This document shows, one piece after another, positions 18,701-26,238 of a stretch of DNA of 64,000 nucleotides. The notes beneath the pieces are model-generated. The model was not told the DNA's origin and did no database searches. It was given only the letters and a program-made list of their open reading frames with translations. Position 1 is the first letter of the stretch. Each line of letters starts with the position of its first letter. The translations under genes and the position numbers were made by a program. Source of the DNA: Haliea sp. E1-2-M8 (lineage in GTDB: Bacteria; Pseudomonadota; Gammaproteobacteria; Pseudomonadales; Halieaceae); NCBI RefSeq assembly GCF_030649675.1, contig NZ_JAUTDR010000020.1, positions 1 to 64,000 on the forward strand. Direction: 5' to 3'.

Positions 18701-19264
18701 GAGCAGGCAGTAAAGCCGGGTAGTACCGCCCTGGCCGAGGCCGTGGCGCGCAACCTGTACAAGCTGATGGCCTACAAGGACGAGTACGAAGTGGCCAGGC
18801 TCTATACCGACGACAAATTCCGCCAGCAGTTGGAGGCGACCTTTGAAGGTGATTATACCCTGCAGTTCCACCTCGCGCCGCCCGTGTTCAGCCGCGGCCT
18901 GGACGAGCAGGGTCGGCCCCGCAAGCGCACGTTCGGGCCCTGGATGCTGCAGGCCTTTGCGGTGCTGGCCCGGTTCCGTGGACTGCGCGGTACCCGGCTG
19001 GACCCCTTCGGCTACCACCCGGACCGGCGCCAGGAGCGGGCCCTGATCGCGGACTACCGGGCGCTGGTGCAAGAAGTACTGGCAGGGCTTGCGTCCGCCA
19101 ATCTCGACCAGGCCCGGGAGTTGGCTCGGTTACCCGAGGAGGTGCGCGGTTACGGCCCGGTGAAGGCGGAGTCCGTGGTCCGCTATCAGGAGCAACGGGC
19201 GGGTCTGTTGCATCGCTTCCACAACCCGCAGGCTGTGGTCCAGATACACGCCGCTGCGGTATGA
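15767..19264 (+). CDS. Indolepyruvate ferredoxin oxidoreductase, fused alpha-beta-gamma form
   Basis: This single 1165-residue polypeptide carries all parts of a 2-oxoacid:ferredoxin oxidoreductase. The N-terminal pyrimidine-binding domain starts near residue 30 (GFISGYRGSPLG at about 50). A TPP-binding region follows, with GIGCHFMASWMDRNTE at about 462. Next is an iron-sulfur section with CEGCGDC at about 640 and further cysteines to about 685. The gamma domain has the VAGIGGTGVVTVGALV motif at about residue 729, and a C-terminal DUF6537-like region follows. Members oxidatively decarboxylate arylpyruvates, and probably branched-chain 2-oxoacids, to acyl-CoA. The length matches aerobic proteobacterial homologues. 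Control by the divergent Lrp protein is inferred from position. Confidence 0.92.
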   Translation: MNQPAVIPPLDAYELQDRYRRETGRVFMTGTQALVRLPMLQRALDRRRGLNTAGFISGYRGSPLGAYDQELWRAERFLRDYDIEFLPAINEDLAATAILGTQQVETDADREVDGVFSIWYGKGPGVDRSGDALKHGNAYGSSPHGGVLVVAGDDHGCVSSSMSHQSDVAFMAYFMPTLNPASVAEYIEYGLYGFALSRYSGTWVGFKAISETVESAASVTLDYSREFATPTDYEAPEYGLHYRWPDLPGPQVEARLVAKLEAVRAFARANPIDRAIYNIPDARFGIITTGKGHLDLMEALRLLGIDERRARELGIDIYKVGMVWPLETRGARAFLRGKDEVLVVEEKRGIIESELKEALYDYQSDKPSRMVGKYDEEGRPLVPWTGELSPALLAPIVAARITHEYPEVRFDEQLAALRARQVAVSVPTDVKRTPYFCAGCPHSTSTRVPEGSKALAGIGCHFMASWMDRNTESLIQMGGEGVNWVGKSRFTGNGHVFQNLGEGTYFHSGYMAIRQAVAAGTNITYKILFNDAVAMTGGQPVDGVITVPAIACQVRAEGVQRIAVMSDEPEKYRDKSLFPPSASFHHRDELDSVQRELRDTPGVTVLIYDQTCAAEKRRLRKKGAYPDPDRRMFINQAVCEGCGDCSLQSNCLSIYPVDTELGRKRKIDQSSCNKDYSCVKGFCPSFVSVLGGRLRRSQADPVGDELESRVAALPAPPEADLSNNFNLLVAGIGGTGVVTVGALVTMAAHLEGKGASVLDFTGFAQKGGAVISHIRIGSSPAALNQVRIADGCADAVVACDIVVGTDPRTVRVLARDRTRVLINHSEVPTGQFVRNRNADIRMREREAALTAAVGVDNLHTVPANELMERILGNTVYANVFLLGHAWQQGAVPVSLQALEQALSLNGVNVAENLQAFAWGRVAAVDADYVGRVAGLVQVLSLPPSLEEIVEHRAGLLVQYQGESLARDYRDFIAGVKAREQAVKPGSTALAEAVARNLYKLMAYKDEYEVARLYTDDKFRQQLEATFEGDYTLQFHLAPPVFSRGLDEQGRPRKRTFGPWMLQAFAVLARFRGLRGTRLDPFGYHPDRRQERALIADYRALVQEVLAGLASANLDQARELARLPEEVRGYGPVKAESVVRYQEQRAGLLHRFHNPQAVVQIHAAAV

Positions 19265-19297
19265 CGCCTGGCGGATGACGTCGCCGTAGCGGCAGAC

Positions 19298-20263
19298 TCA
19301 GCCCGCCAGCAGGCGCTGGCGGGCGGCGGCATATTCGCGCTGCAGTCGCGCTACCAGTTCCGCCGCGGGCACAATGTTCTTCACCGCGCCGATGCCCTGG
19401 CCACAGCCCCAGATATCCTTCCAGGCCTTGGAAGCGCTGTCGCCACCTGAGCCGAAGTTCATGGCCGAGGGGTCGCTGTCAGGCAGGTTGTCCGGGTCCA
19501 GCCCCGCCGCTTCGATGGAGGGGCGCAGGTAATTGCCGTGGATGCCGGTGAACAAATTGCTGTAGACAATATCCGAGGCGCCGCAGTCGGCCACGGCCTG
19601 CTTGTAGGCCTGCTCGGCGTTTGCCTCCACGGTGGCGATGAAGGCGGAACCGATGTAGCCGAGGTCTGCCCCCATGGCCTGGGCGGCGAGGATGGCATCG
19701 CCGGTGGCGATGGAGCCGGACAACAGCAGCGGGCCGTCAAACCAGGCGCGGATTTCCTGGACCAGGGCGAAGGGGGAGATCGGTCCGGCGTGGCCGCCGG
19801 CGCCGGTGGCCACCGCGATCAGACCATCGGCGCCTTTCTCGATGGCCTTGTGGGCAAAGCGGTTGTTGATGACGTCGTGCAGCACGAGGCCGCCGTAGGA
19901 ATGCACCGCTTCGTTGACAGACTCCTTGGCTCCCAGGGAGGTGATCACGATCGGCACCTTGTACTTCACACACAGTTCCAGGTCGTGCTGCAGGCGGTCG
20001 TTGGAGCCGTGCACGATCTGGTTGACCGCAAAGGGCGCGGCGGGGGTGTCCGGATTGGCCGCGTCCCAGGCCGCCAGCTCGGAGGTGATCTGCTGCAGCC
20101 ACTCCTCCAGTTTTTCCGCGGGCCGGGCATTCAGCGATGGGAAGGAGCCGACGATACCGGCCTTGCACTGGGCGATGACCAGGTCCGGGTTGGAAATGAT
20201 GAACATCGGGGCGGCAAAAGCGGGCAGCCGCAGGCGGCCCTGGAGGGAGGCGGGAAGTGTCAT
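19298..20263 (-). CDS. Nitronate monooxygenase (2-nitropropane dioxygenase-like)
   Basis: The 321-residue protein matches FMN-dependent nitronate monooxygenases. Key segments are FAAPMFIISNPDLV near residue 14, GIVGSFPSLNARP near residue 36, GADGLIAVATGAGGHAG near residue 143 and the phosphate-binding LSGSIATGDA near residue 180. These enzymes oxidise alkyl nitronates using FMN and oxygen in the cytoplasm, although many homologues have other flavin roles. The gene is divergent from padR across a 138-base region holding two identical 18-bp operators, so repression by PadR is likely. Confidence 0.9.
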   Translation of the reverse strand: MTLPASLQGRLRLPAFAAPMFIISNPDLVIAQCKAGIVGSFPSLNARPAEKLEEWLQQITSELAAWDAANPDTPAAPFAVNQIVHGSNDRLQHDLELCVKYKVPIVITSLGAKESVNEAVHSYGGLVLHDVINNRFAHKAIEKGADGLIAVATGAGGHAGPISPFALVQEIRAWFDGPLLLSGSIATGDAILAAQAMGADLGYIGSAFIATVEANAEQAYKQAVADCGASDIVYSNLFTGIHGNYLRPSIEAAGLDPDNLPDSDPSAMNFGSGGDSASKAWKDIWGCGQGIGAVKNIVPAAELVARLQREYAAARQRLLAG

Positions 20264-20299
20264 GGTGAGCAGTCTCCGTAGTCTTGGTCAAAATTGGTT

Positions 20300-20344
20300 T
20301 ATGCAATTTATTGCATAGCCCAATTATATGCAACCTTTTGCATA
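20300..20344. promoter_or_regulatory. Two identical inverted-repeat operators, probably for PadR
   Basis: TATGCAA-TTTA-TTGCATA (20300-20317) and TATGCAA-CCTT-TTGCATA (20327-20344) are two perfect 7-4-7 inverted repeats with identical arms. Their centres are 27 bases apart, roughly 2.6 helical turns. They lie between the divergent nitronate monooxygenase and padR genes. The arms resemble the ATGCA/TGCAT-type sites bound by PadR dimers. Autoregulation and repression of the divergent enzyme are inferred. Confidence 0.8.
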
Positions 20345-20401
20345 AAAAAGGCGTCGGGGGTAAGCTGGACCAAATTGCCTGGAAGGAGGCCCACCGCCGC
20401 C

Positions 20402-20947
20402 ATGGCCCTGTCCCACGCTATCATGACCGCCCTGCTGGAAGACGAGATGTCCGGCTATGAGCTGGCGAAAGCCTTCGATGTATCGCTGGGCCTGTTCTGG
20501 CGTGCCAGCCACCAGCAGATCTACCAGGAGTTGCACAAGCTGGCGGACAAGGGCTGGCTGCGCCGGGAAACCGTGGCCCAGGAGGGCAAGCCGGACAAGA
20601 TCGTCTACGGCCTCACCGCCGCGGGGCAGGAGGCTCTGTCGGAGTGGGTTCTGGGTGGCGGCCGGGTGCAGGAAGGCAAGGATGACCTGTTCGTCAAGCT
20701 CTACAACCTGGGGCAGGACAATGCCGCCCACCTCGCTGCGGAAGTAAAGCAGCGCCGCGAAAAGATGATGCAGCGCCTCTACCTGTACGAACGGATTCGC
20801 CGCCGCCACTACGCCAGCCCGGAATCCCTGCCGGTGCGGCGCAAGGGCGTGTACCTGGCGCTGCTAGCCGGTATCCGCCAGGGCGAGCAGTTCCTGGCCT
20901 GGTGTGACGAGGCGCTGGAGATGCTGGCGACAGTGGAGAAATCCTGA
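20402..20947 (+). CDS. PadR family transcriptional regulator
   Basis: The 181-residue protein has a PadR N-terminal winged helix (MALSHAIMTALLEDEMSGYE, then a QIYQELHKLADKGWL recognition region, residues 1-60). An alpha-helical C-terminal dimerisation domain (Vir_act_alpha_C type) follows. The ATG at 20402 gives the conserved N-terminus; the frame is open further upstream but would run over the operators. It converges on tdh with only 12 bases between. PadR proteins usually respond to aromatic or phenolic acids. The effector here is unknown. Confidence 0.9.
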   Translation: MALSHAIMTALLEDEMSGYELAKAFDVSLGLFWRASHQQIYQELHKLADKGWLRRETVAQEGKPDKIVYGLTAAGQEALSEWVLGGGRVQEGKDDLFVKLYNLGQDNAAHLAAEVKQRREKMMQRLYLYERIRRRHYASPESLPVRRKGVYLALLAGIRQGEQFLAWCDEALEMLATVEKS

Positions 20948-20959
20948 CCTACGGTTGGG

Positions 20960-21988
20960 CTACTCTTCCCAGTTCAGCACGACCTTGCTGGCCTCGCCGG
21001 CACTCATCACGTCGAACCCCTGCTGGAAATCCCGGTAGTTCATGCGGTGGGTAATCACCGGTGAGATGTCCAGCCCCGATTCGATCATCACCGACATCTT
21101 GTACCAGGTCTCGTACATCTCGCGGCCGTAGATGCCTTTCAGGGTGAGCATGTTGAAGATTACGGTGTTCCAGTCGATGGCGGTGTTCTCGCTGGGAATG
21201 CCGAGCATCGCCACCTTGCCACCGTGGCACATGTTGGCCAGCAGGTCGCGGAACGCCTGCGGGTTGCCGGACATTTCCAGGCCGACGTCGAAGCCCTCGT
21301 GCATGCCCAGGGATTTCTGCGCTTCGGCGATGCTTTCGCGGGTTACGTTGACGGTGCGGGTCGCGCCCAGAGTGGCGGCCAGCTCCAGGCGCTTGTCGAT
21401 GACATCGGTGATCACCACATGGCGCGCGCCCGCGTGCCGGCATACCGCCGCCGCCATGGCGCCGATGGGCCCCGCACCGGTGATCAGGACATCCTCTCCC
21501 AGCAGGTCGTACTGCAGGGCGGTGTGGACCGCGTTGCCGAAGGGGTCGAACAGGGCGGCGACGTCGAGGTCGATGCCAGCGGTGTGTTCCCAGACGTTGG
21601 ACATGGGCAGGGCCAGGTACTCGGCGAAGGCACCGGCGCGGTCGACCCCGACCCCGCTGGTACGGGCGCAGAGGTGGCGCCGTCCCGCCATGCAGTTGCG
21701 GCAGCGGCCGCAGACCACGTGGCCCTCGCCGGAGACAATCTGTCCGGGGCGGAAATCAAGCACGTTCGAGCCCACCTCGACGATCTCGCCGACGAACTCG
21801 TGGCCCACCACCATTGGCACCGGGATGGTTTTCTGGGCCCAGGCATCCCAGTGGTAGATGTGCATGTCGGTCCCGCAGATGGCGGTACGCTTGACCTTGA
21901 TCAGCACGTCGTTGATGCCGATCCGGGGCTCGGGCACGTCTTGCAGCCAGAGGCCCGGGGCCGCTTCCTTTTTTACCAGTGCTTTCAT
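20960..21988 (-). CDS. tdh: L-threonine 3-dehydrogenase
   Basis: This 342-residue zinc alcohol-dehydrogenase-family protein matches bacterial Tdh in length and motifs. It has catalytic-zinc [11 protein letters not shown] at residues 38-48, GHEFVGE at about 64-70, and the four-cysteine structural-zinc loop [15 protein letters not shown] at about 97-111. The NAD-binding [13 protein letters not shown] is near residue 171. It oxidises L-threonine to 2-amino-3-ketobutyrate, which normally goes to glycine via Kbl. No kbl gene is adjacent. The divergent neighbour is an XRE-cupin regulator, and sarcosine and formyl-folate genes lie nearby, which fits glycine/one-carbon catabolism. Confidence 0.94.
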   Translation of the reverse strand: MKALVKKEAAPGLWLQDVPEPRIGINDVLIKVKRTAICGTDMHIYHWDAWAQKTIPVPMVVGHEFVGEIVEVGSNVLDFRPGQIVSGEGHVVCGRCRNCMAGRRHLCARTSGVGVDRAGAFAEYLALPMSNVWEHTAGIDLDVAALFDPFGNAVHTALQYDLLGEDVLITGAGPIGAMAAAVCRHAGARHVVITDVIDKRLELAATLGATRTVNVTRESIAEAQKSLGMHEGFDVGLEMSGNPQAFRDLLANMCHGGKVAMLGIPSENTAIDWNTVIFNMLTLKGIYGREMYETWYKMSVMIESGLDISPVITHRMNYRDFQQGFDVMSAGEASKVVLNWEE

Positions 21989-22000
21989 ATCCAGTTCACC

Positions 22001-22071
22001 ATTGTGGAAATATTCCGGTATAGTAGACGGCGACTATCCCGTATACAAGAACAAATTCTTTTATTGTGGAA
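22001..22071. promoter_or_regulatory. Repeats in the tdh/XRE-cupin divergent region
   Basis: ATTGTGGAA occurs twice in direct orientation (22001-22009 and 22063-22071), once near each gene start. Between them lies an imperfect inverted repeat, GGTATAGT with ACTATCCC. These are candidate sites for the XRE-cupin regulator; support is positional only. Confidence 0.35.
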
Positions 22072-22078
22072 GAACGCC

Positions 22079-22651
22079 ATGTCCAAATCCGCCCTTGATC
22101 CCGCCAGCCGGGTCCTCTGCGAACGGGTAACCGAGCTACGCCAGCACCACGGCTTCACTCTCGACCAGCTGGCCGCTGCCTCCGGTGTCAGCCGCTCCAT
22201 GCTGAGCCAGATCGAGCGCGGCCAGGCCAACCCGACCCTGGCGGTGACCTTTCGCATTGCCCAGGCCTTCGGCCTCAGTATAGGTGAACTGGTGGATGAC
22301 CCCCTCGCCAGTGGCTTGATCGAGGTGGTGCGGGGCGATGACCCCGCCAGCCTGTTCCGCGCCGACAGCGAATGCCAGATCCGTACCCTGTCGCCGCTGC
22401 ACATGGAGAAGAGCGTCGAGTTCTACGAATTGCAGATCCAGCCCGGCGCCAGCCTCGACAGCTCGGCCCACTTCAGTGGCACCCGCGAGCTGTTCACGGT
22501 CACCGCGGGCAAGGCGGAAATTGTTGCCGGGGGAACCGAGTGCAAGCTGGCGGCGGGGGATTCCGCGCACTACCGGGCCGATGTCGAACACAGTATTCGC
22601 GCCACCGGCAGGGTGGCGCTGCAGGGTTATCTGGTGGTGACCTACAAGTAG
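22079..22651 (+). CDS. XRE-family regulator with C-terminal cupin
   Basis: The 190-residue protein couples an N-terminal helix-turn-helix (FTLDQLAAASGVSRSMLSQI, about residues 23-42, followed by ERGQANPTL) with a C-terminal cupin sensor domain (about residues 110-185). This SutR/PuuR-like architecture is common in regulators of amino-acid and polyamine catabolism. The ATG at 22079 fits the family. It is divergent from tdh, with about 90 bases between that contain repeated motifs, so tdh is a probable target. Confidence 0.9.
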   Translation: MSKSALDPASRVLCERVTELRQHHGFTLDQLAAASGVSRSMLSQIERGQANPTLAVTFRIAQAFGLSIGELVDDPLASGLIEVVRGDDPASLFRADSECQIRTLSPLHMEKSVEFYELQIQPGASLDSSAHFSGTRELFTVTAGKAEIVAGGTECKLAAGDSAHYRADVEHSIRATGRVALQGYLVVTYK

Positions 22652-22798
22652 CACGGCGCCGCATCCGGCGGCCGCAGGAGCCTGACAAATCAAACCCCCG
22701 TGCCCCGCCTGTATGCTGGCGCGGCCGCGGCAATGCATGGCCGCCGATGCCGTGGTATACCACCGGTTTCCCCCACGTTCCCGACAGGAGAGGACACC

Positions 22799-23641
22799 AT
22801 GCAGGACCTGGATTTCAGCGGCAAGACAGTACTGGTCACCGGCGGCGGCGCCGGTATCGGCAGGGCGATCGCGGAGGCCTTCGCGGCGCGCGGCGCGGCG
22901 CTGGTAGTTGCCGAGATCGATCAGCAGCGCTGCTCGGAACTGGAGGCTGCGCTGGCGCAGCAGGGAGTGGATGCCCTGGTGTCCTGCACCGATGTCTGCG
23001 ACAGCGCCGCGGTGAACGCGTTGATGCAGCAGGTGCAGGAGCGCTTTGGCGGCCTCGATGTGCTGGTCAACAACGTCGGCGATTTTCTCGGCATCATCAA
23101 GCCCTTCGCTGCCTGCACCGATGAGGATCTGGAGCGCCTGTACGCCGTCAACCTGAGGCATATCTTCACCGTCACCCGGGCGGCCATTCCCCTGCTGCAG
23201 GCGCGTGGCAAGGGCGGCAGTATTATCAGCATCTCCTCCATCGAAGCCTTCCGCGGTATTCCCATGGTCACCACCTACTGCGCCTTCAAGCACGCGATCA
23301 CCGGCTTTACCCGCAGCCTGGCGCTGGAACTGGGGCCGGACGGCATTCGGGTCAACGCCATTGCCCCGGAGACCACCGAGACCGCCCAGGTGCGCCCATC
23401 CGAGTTGATCGCACCCGAGCACCAGGCACACACCCGGCGCTGGATACCGCTGGAGCGTTTCGGTACTCCTGAGGACGCCGCCGGTTGTGCGCTGTTCCTG
23501 GCCTCCGAACTGTCGGCCTGGGTGACGGGCACCACCATCAACCTCGACGGCGGCGCGCTGGCGGCGGCGGGCTGGTACCGGGATCCCAATGACCTGTGGA
23601 CCAATGTGCCGGTGGTGACGGGCAACGGCTTCAATTTCTAG
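22799..23641 (+). CDS. Short-chain dehydrogenase/reductase (SDR)
   Basis: The 280-residue protein is a classical SDR. It has nucleotide-binding TGGGAGIGRA near residues 13-22, NNVG near residue 89, the catalytic Ser in ISISSIEAF near residue 143, and a YxxxK catalytic pair in YCAFK (about residues 159-163). The acidic residue after the second strand (VVAEID) suggests preference for NAD over NADP. An AGGAGAGG ribosome site precedes the ATG at 22799. The substrate is unknown. It lies between the tdh regulator and purU and could serve the same catabolic set. Confidence 0.9.
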   Translation: MQDLDFSGKTVLVTGGGAGIGRAIAEAFAARGAALVVAEIDQQRCSELEAALAQQGVDALVSCTDVCDSAAVNALMQQVQERFGGLDVLVNNVGDFLGIIKPFAACTDEDLERLYAVNLRHIFTVTRAAIPLLQARGKGGSIISISSIEAFRGIPMVTTYCAFKHAITGFTRSLALELGPDGIRVNAIAPETTETAQVRPSELIAPEHQAHTRRWIPLERFGTPEDAAGCALFLASELSAWVTGTTINLDGGALAAAGWYRDPNDLWTNVPVVTGNGFNF

Positions 23642-23801
23642 CCCGTTCCTGCTGCGATAATGGCGCCGGTGCTGTAATGCGCCGGCGTCATGCTTTAGTA
23701 TTCCCCCCAGTATTGCCAGACCAGCGGCCCGGTTGCCGGACCCGCTGCTGGCGCCGGCAGGGCAGGACCCTCGCCGTAATCCTCGCAGCCATGGCCCAAC
23801 A

Positions 23802-24674
23802 ATGACCACAGCAGACTCCGGCACGCCTCGCGCCTACATCCTGTCCTTCCAGTGCCCCGACCGCCTCGGCGTGGTGGCGAATTACTCGCAGCTGTTCCTG
23901 CAGGTGGGCGCCTTCATCACCGAGATTTCCAACTACAGCGACCCGGTGACCGCGACCTTCCATCTGCGTTGCGTATTTGACGATCGGGCGATGACGGTCA
24001 CCTTCGAAGAATTCAGCGATCGTTTTGCCGAGCTCGCGACCGAAATGAACATGCGCTACCGCCTGCGCCCCGCCGACCAGCTGCCGCGGGTGCTGCTGGC
24101 GGTGTCGCGCTACGACCACTGTCTGGTGGCGCTGCTGACCAAGTGGCGTTCGGGCGCATTGCCGGCGGAAATTGTAGGCGTGGTCAGCAACCACGAGGAC
24201 TGCCGCAGCCAGGTGGAATGGTACGGCCTGCCGTATCACTACCTGCCGGTGACGGCAGAGACCAAGCCGCAGCAGGAGGCGCAGATCCTGGCGCTTATCC
24301 ATGAGCAGCAGGTGGACCTGCTGGTGCTGGCGCGCTACATGCAAATACTCTCGGATGACCTGTGCCGGGAATTGGAAGGGCGCGCGATCAACATCCACCA
24401 TTCGTTCCTGCCGGGCTTCAAGGGAGCCAAGCCTTACCACCAGGCCTATGATCGCGGGGTCAAGGTCATTGGTGCCACTGCCCATTACGTGACCCCTGAT
24501 CTCGACGAGGGGCCGATCATCGCCCAGGAAGTGAAGGCAATCGACCACCAGGTGTCCGTCGAGCAGATGATCCACCTTGGCCATGACACCGAAGCCACCG
24601 CCCTGTCCCACGCCGTGCGTTTGCACTGCGAGGAGCGGGTGCAGCTGAACGGTCAGCGCACGGTGATTCTCTAG
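23802..24674 (+). CDS. purU: Formyltetrahydrofolate deformylase
   Basis: The 290-residue product has an N-terminal ACT-like domain (SFQCPDRLGVVANYS, about residues 15-29). The C-terminal formyltransferase-fold domain has the catalytic NIHHSFLPGFKGAKPYHQAY (about residues 197-216) and an Asp/Glu-rich TPDLDEGPII loop (about 235). PurU hydrolyses 10-formyl-THF to formate and THF. Its stop is four bases before soxB, so it is in the sarcosine-oxidase operon, where it would recycle folate one-carbon units made from sarcosine. The ribosome site before the ATG at 23802 is weak. Confidence 0.94.
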   Translation: MTTADSGTPRAYILSFQCPDRLGVVANYSQLFLQVGAFITEISNYSDPVTATFHLRCVFDDRAMTVTFEEFSDRFAELATEMNMRYRLRPADQLPRVLLAVSRYDHCLVALLTKWRSGALPAEIVGVVSNHEDCRSQVEWYGLPYHYLPVTAETKPQQEAQILALIHEQQVDLLVLARYMQILSDDLCRELEGRAINIHHSFLPGFKGAKPYHQAYDRGVKVIGATAHYVTPDLDEGPIIAQEVKAIDHQVSVEQMIHLGHDTEATALSHAVRLHCEERVQLNGQRTVIL

Positions 24675-24678
24675 GCCC

Positions 24679-25929
24679 GTGGAACGCTATTCCGCCTTTG
24701 CCCTGCTTAAAAACGCCCTTGGCGGCCATCGCCACTGGCCCCAGGCCTGGCGCAGCCCGGAGCTGAAGCGGCAGTACGACGTGGTGATCATCGGCGGTGG
24801 CGGCCACGGCCTGGCGACCGCCTACTACCTGGCGAAAGTCCACGGCATCAGCAATATTGCGGTACTGGAAAAGGGCTGGCTGGGGGGCGGTAACACCGGT
24901 CGCAATACGGCGGTCAGCCGCTCCAATTATTTCTACCCCGAGAGCACCCGCTTCTATGAGTACTCCCTGAAGGGCTATGAAAGCCTCGGGCGCGAGCTCA
25001 ATTTCAATATCATGCTGAGCCAGATCGGCATCATCAATCTGGCCTGCAGCCGCCACGAACTGGAAATCTTCCGCCGCTGGGCCACCGCGATCCAGGTACA
25101 GGGGGTGGACTCCGAGGTGCTGGGCCGGGAGCAGATCGCCACCATGGTGCCGATGCTGAACATGAGCGCCAGCGCCCGCTATCCCGTGCACGGGGGATTT
25201 ATCCAGCGCCGCGGCGGTATCTCTCGCCACGACGCGGTGGCCTGGGGCTATGCCCGCGCGGCCAGCAGCCTCGGGGTGGATATCATCCAGAACTGTGAGG
25301 TCACCGGCATCGAGGTGAGCGACGGCTGCGTGCGCGGGGTCAAGACCAGCCGCGGCAGCGTGCGCACCGACAAGCTGGGAATGGCGGTGGCGGGGCATAG
25401 CACGGTGGTCGCGGCAATGGCGGGGGTGAAACTGCCCATCGTCAGCCAGACCCTGCAGGCGATGGTGAGCGAGCCAGTCAAGCCCTGCCTGGACCATGTT
25501 GTCATGTCGCCCATGGTGCACTGCTACATCTCCCAGTCCGATCGCGGCGAGATCGTCATTGGCGGCGGCGCCGACACCCATCCATCCTACGGCCAGCGCG
25601 GCAGCCTGCAGTCGACGGAGGCGGTACTCAATGCGGCGGTGGAGCTTTATCCGATGCTGAGCCGGATGAAGCTGATGCGGCAGTGGGGCGGCATAGTCGA
25701 CATCGCGCCGGATGCGAGCCCCATCGTATCGAAGACCCCGGTCACCGGTTTCTACATCAGCACTGGCTGGGGCACCGGTGGCTACAAGGCCATTCCCGCC
25801 GGCGGCGAGACCCTCGCCCACACCATCGCCCACGACGCACCGCACCCCTTGGTGGAGCCCTTCTCCCTGGACCGCTTTGCCCGCGGCCGGCTGATCGATG
25901 AAGGCGCCGCGGCCGGCGTGGCGCACTAG
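24679..25929 (+). CDS. soxB: Heterotetrameric sarcosine oxidase, beta subunit
   Basis: The 416-residue flavoprotein has the FAD-binding VVIIGGGGHGLATAYYLA near residues 35-52, then EKGWLGGGNTGRNT near residue 61, and a C-terminal YISTGWGTGGYKA (about residues 357-369), as in SoxB. The beta subunit binds the covalent FMN and the non-covalent FAD that oxidises sarcosine. The GTG at 24679 immediately follows purU. soxD and soxA follow in the canonical order. Confidence 0.95.
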   Translation: MERYSAFALLKNALGGHRHWPQAWRSPELKRQYDVVIIGGGGHGLATAYYLAKVHGISNIAVLEKGWLGGGNTGRNTAVSRSNYFYPESTRFYEYSLKGYESLGRELNFNIMLSQIGIINLACSRHELEIFRRWATAIQVQGVDSEVLGREQIATMVPMLNMSASARYPVHGGFIQRRGGISRHDAVAWGYARAASSLGVDIIQNCEVTGIEVSDGCVRGVKTSRGSVRTDKLGMAVAGHSTVVAAMAGVKLPIVSQTLQAMVSEPVKPCLDHVVMSPMVHCYISQSDRGEIVIGGGADTHPSYGQRGSLQSTEAVLNAAVELYPMLSRMKLMRQWGGIVDIAPDASPIVSKTPVTGFYISTGWGTGGYKAIPAGGETLAHTIAHDAPHPLVEPFSLDRFARGRLIDEGAAAGVAH

Positions 25930-25944
25930 GGTGGCACCGGCGTG

Positions 25945-26238
25945 ATGCGCATTGAATGCCCCTGGTGCGGCAGCCGCAGCGAAGACGAGTTCGTCTGTGG
26001 CGGCCAGTCACATATCGCGCGCCCGGAGCCGGCCACTGCCAGCGATGCGGAGTGGGCAGCCTACCTCTACCAGCGCGACAATCCGAAGGGCCTGCATCAT
26101 GAGCGCTGGTTGCACCGCTTCGGTTGCGGCCAGTGGTTCAATGTGGCGCGGGACACCGTGAGCCACAACATCCTGGCCAGCTACCCCATGACCGCCCCCA
26201 AACCCGAACTGCCGGATGCGAATGGAGGTGAAGCGTGA
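25945..26238 (+). CDS. soxD: Sarcosine oxidase, delta subunit
   Basis: This 97-residue protein has the zinc ribbon of SoxD: CPWCG at residues 5-9, plus EFVCGG and later His/Cys ligands in RFGCGQWFN near residue 60. The ATG at 25945 is chosen; a GTG at 25942 would add one residue. The gene lies 15 bases after soxB and overlaps soxA by GTGA, the usual soxBDA arrangement. Confidence 0.93.
   Translation: MRIECPWCGSRSEDEFVCGGQSHIARPEPATASDAEWAAYLYQRDNPKGLHHERWLHRFGCGQWFNVARDTVSHNILASYPMTAPKPELPDANGGEA

Noticed and set aside
23791-23805. Four-codon ORF (ATG GCC CAA CAA TGA) overlapping the purU start by ATGA
   Set aside because: Too short to claim as a leader peptide. There is no ribosome site or attenuator-like structure with it.
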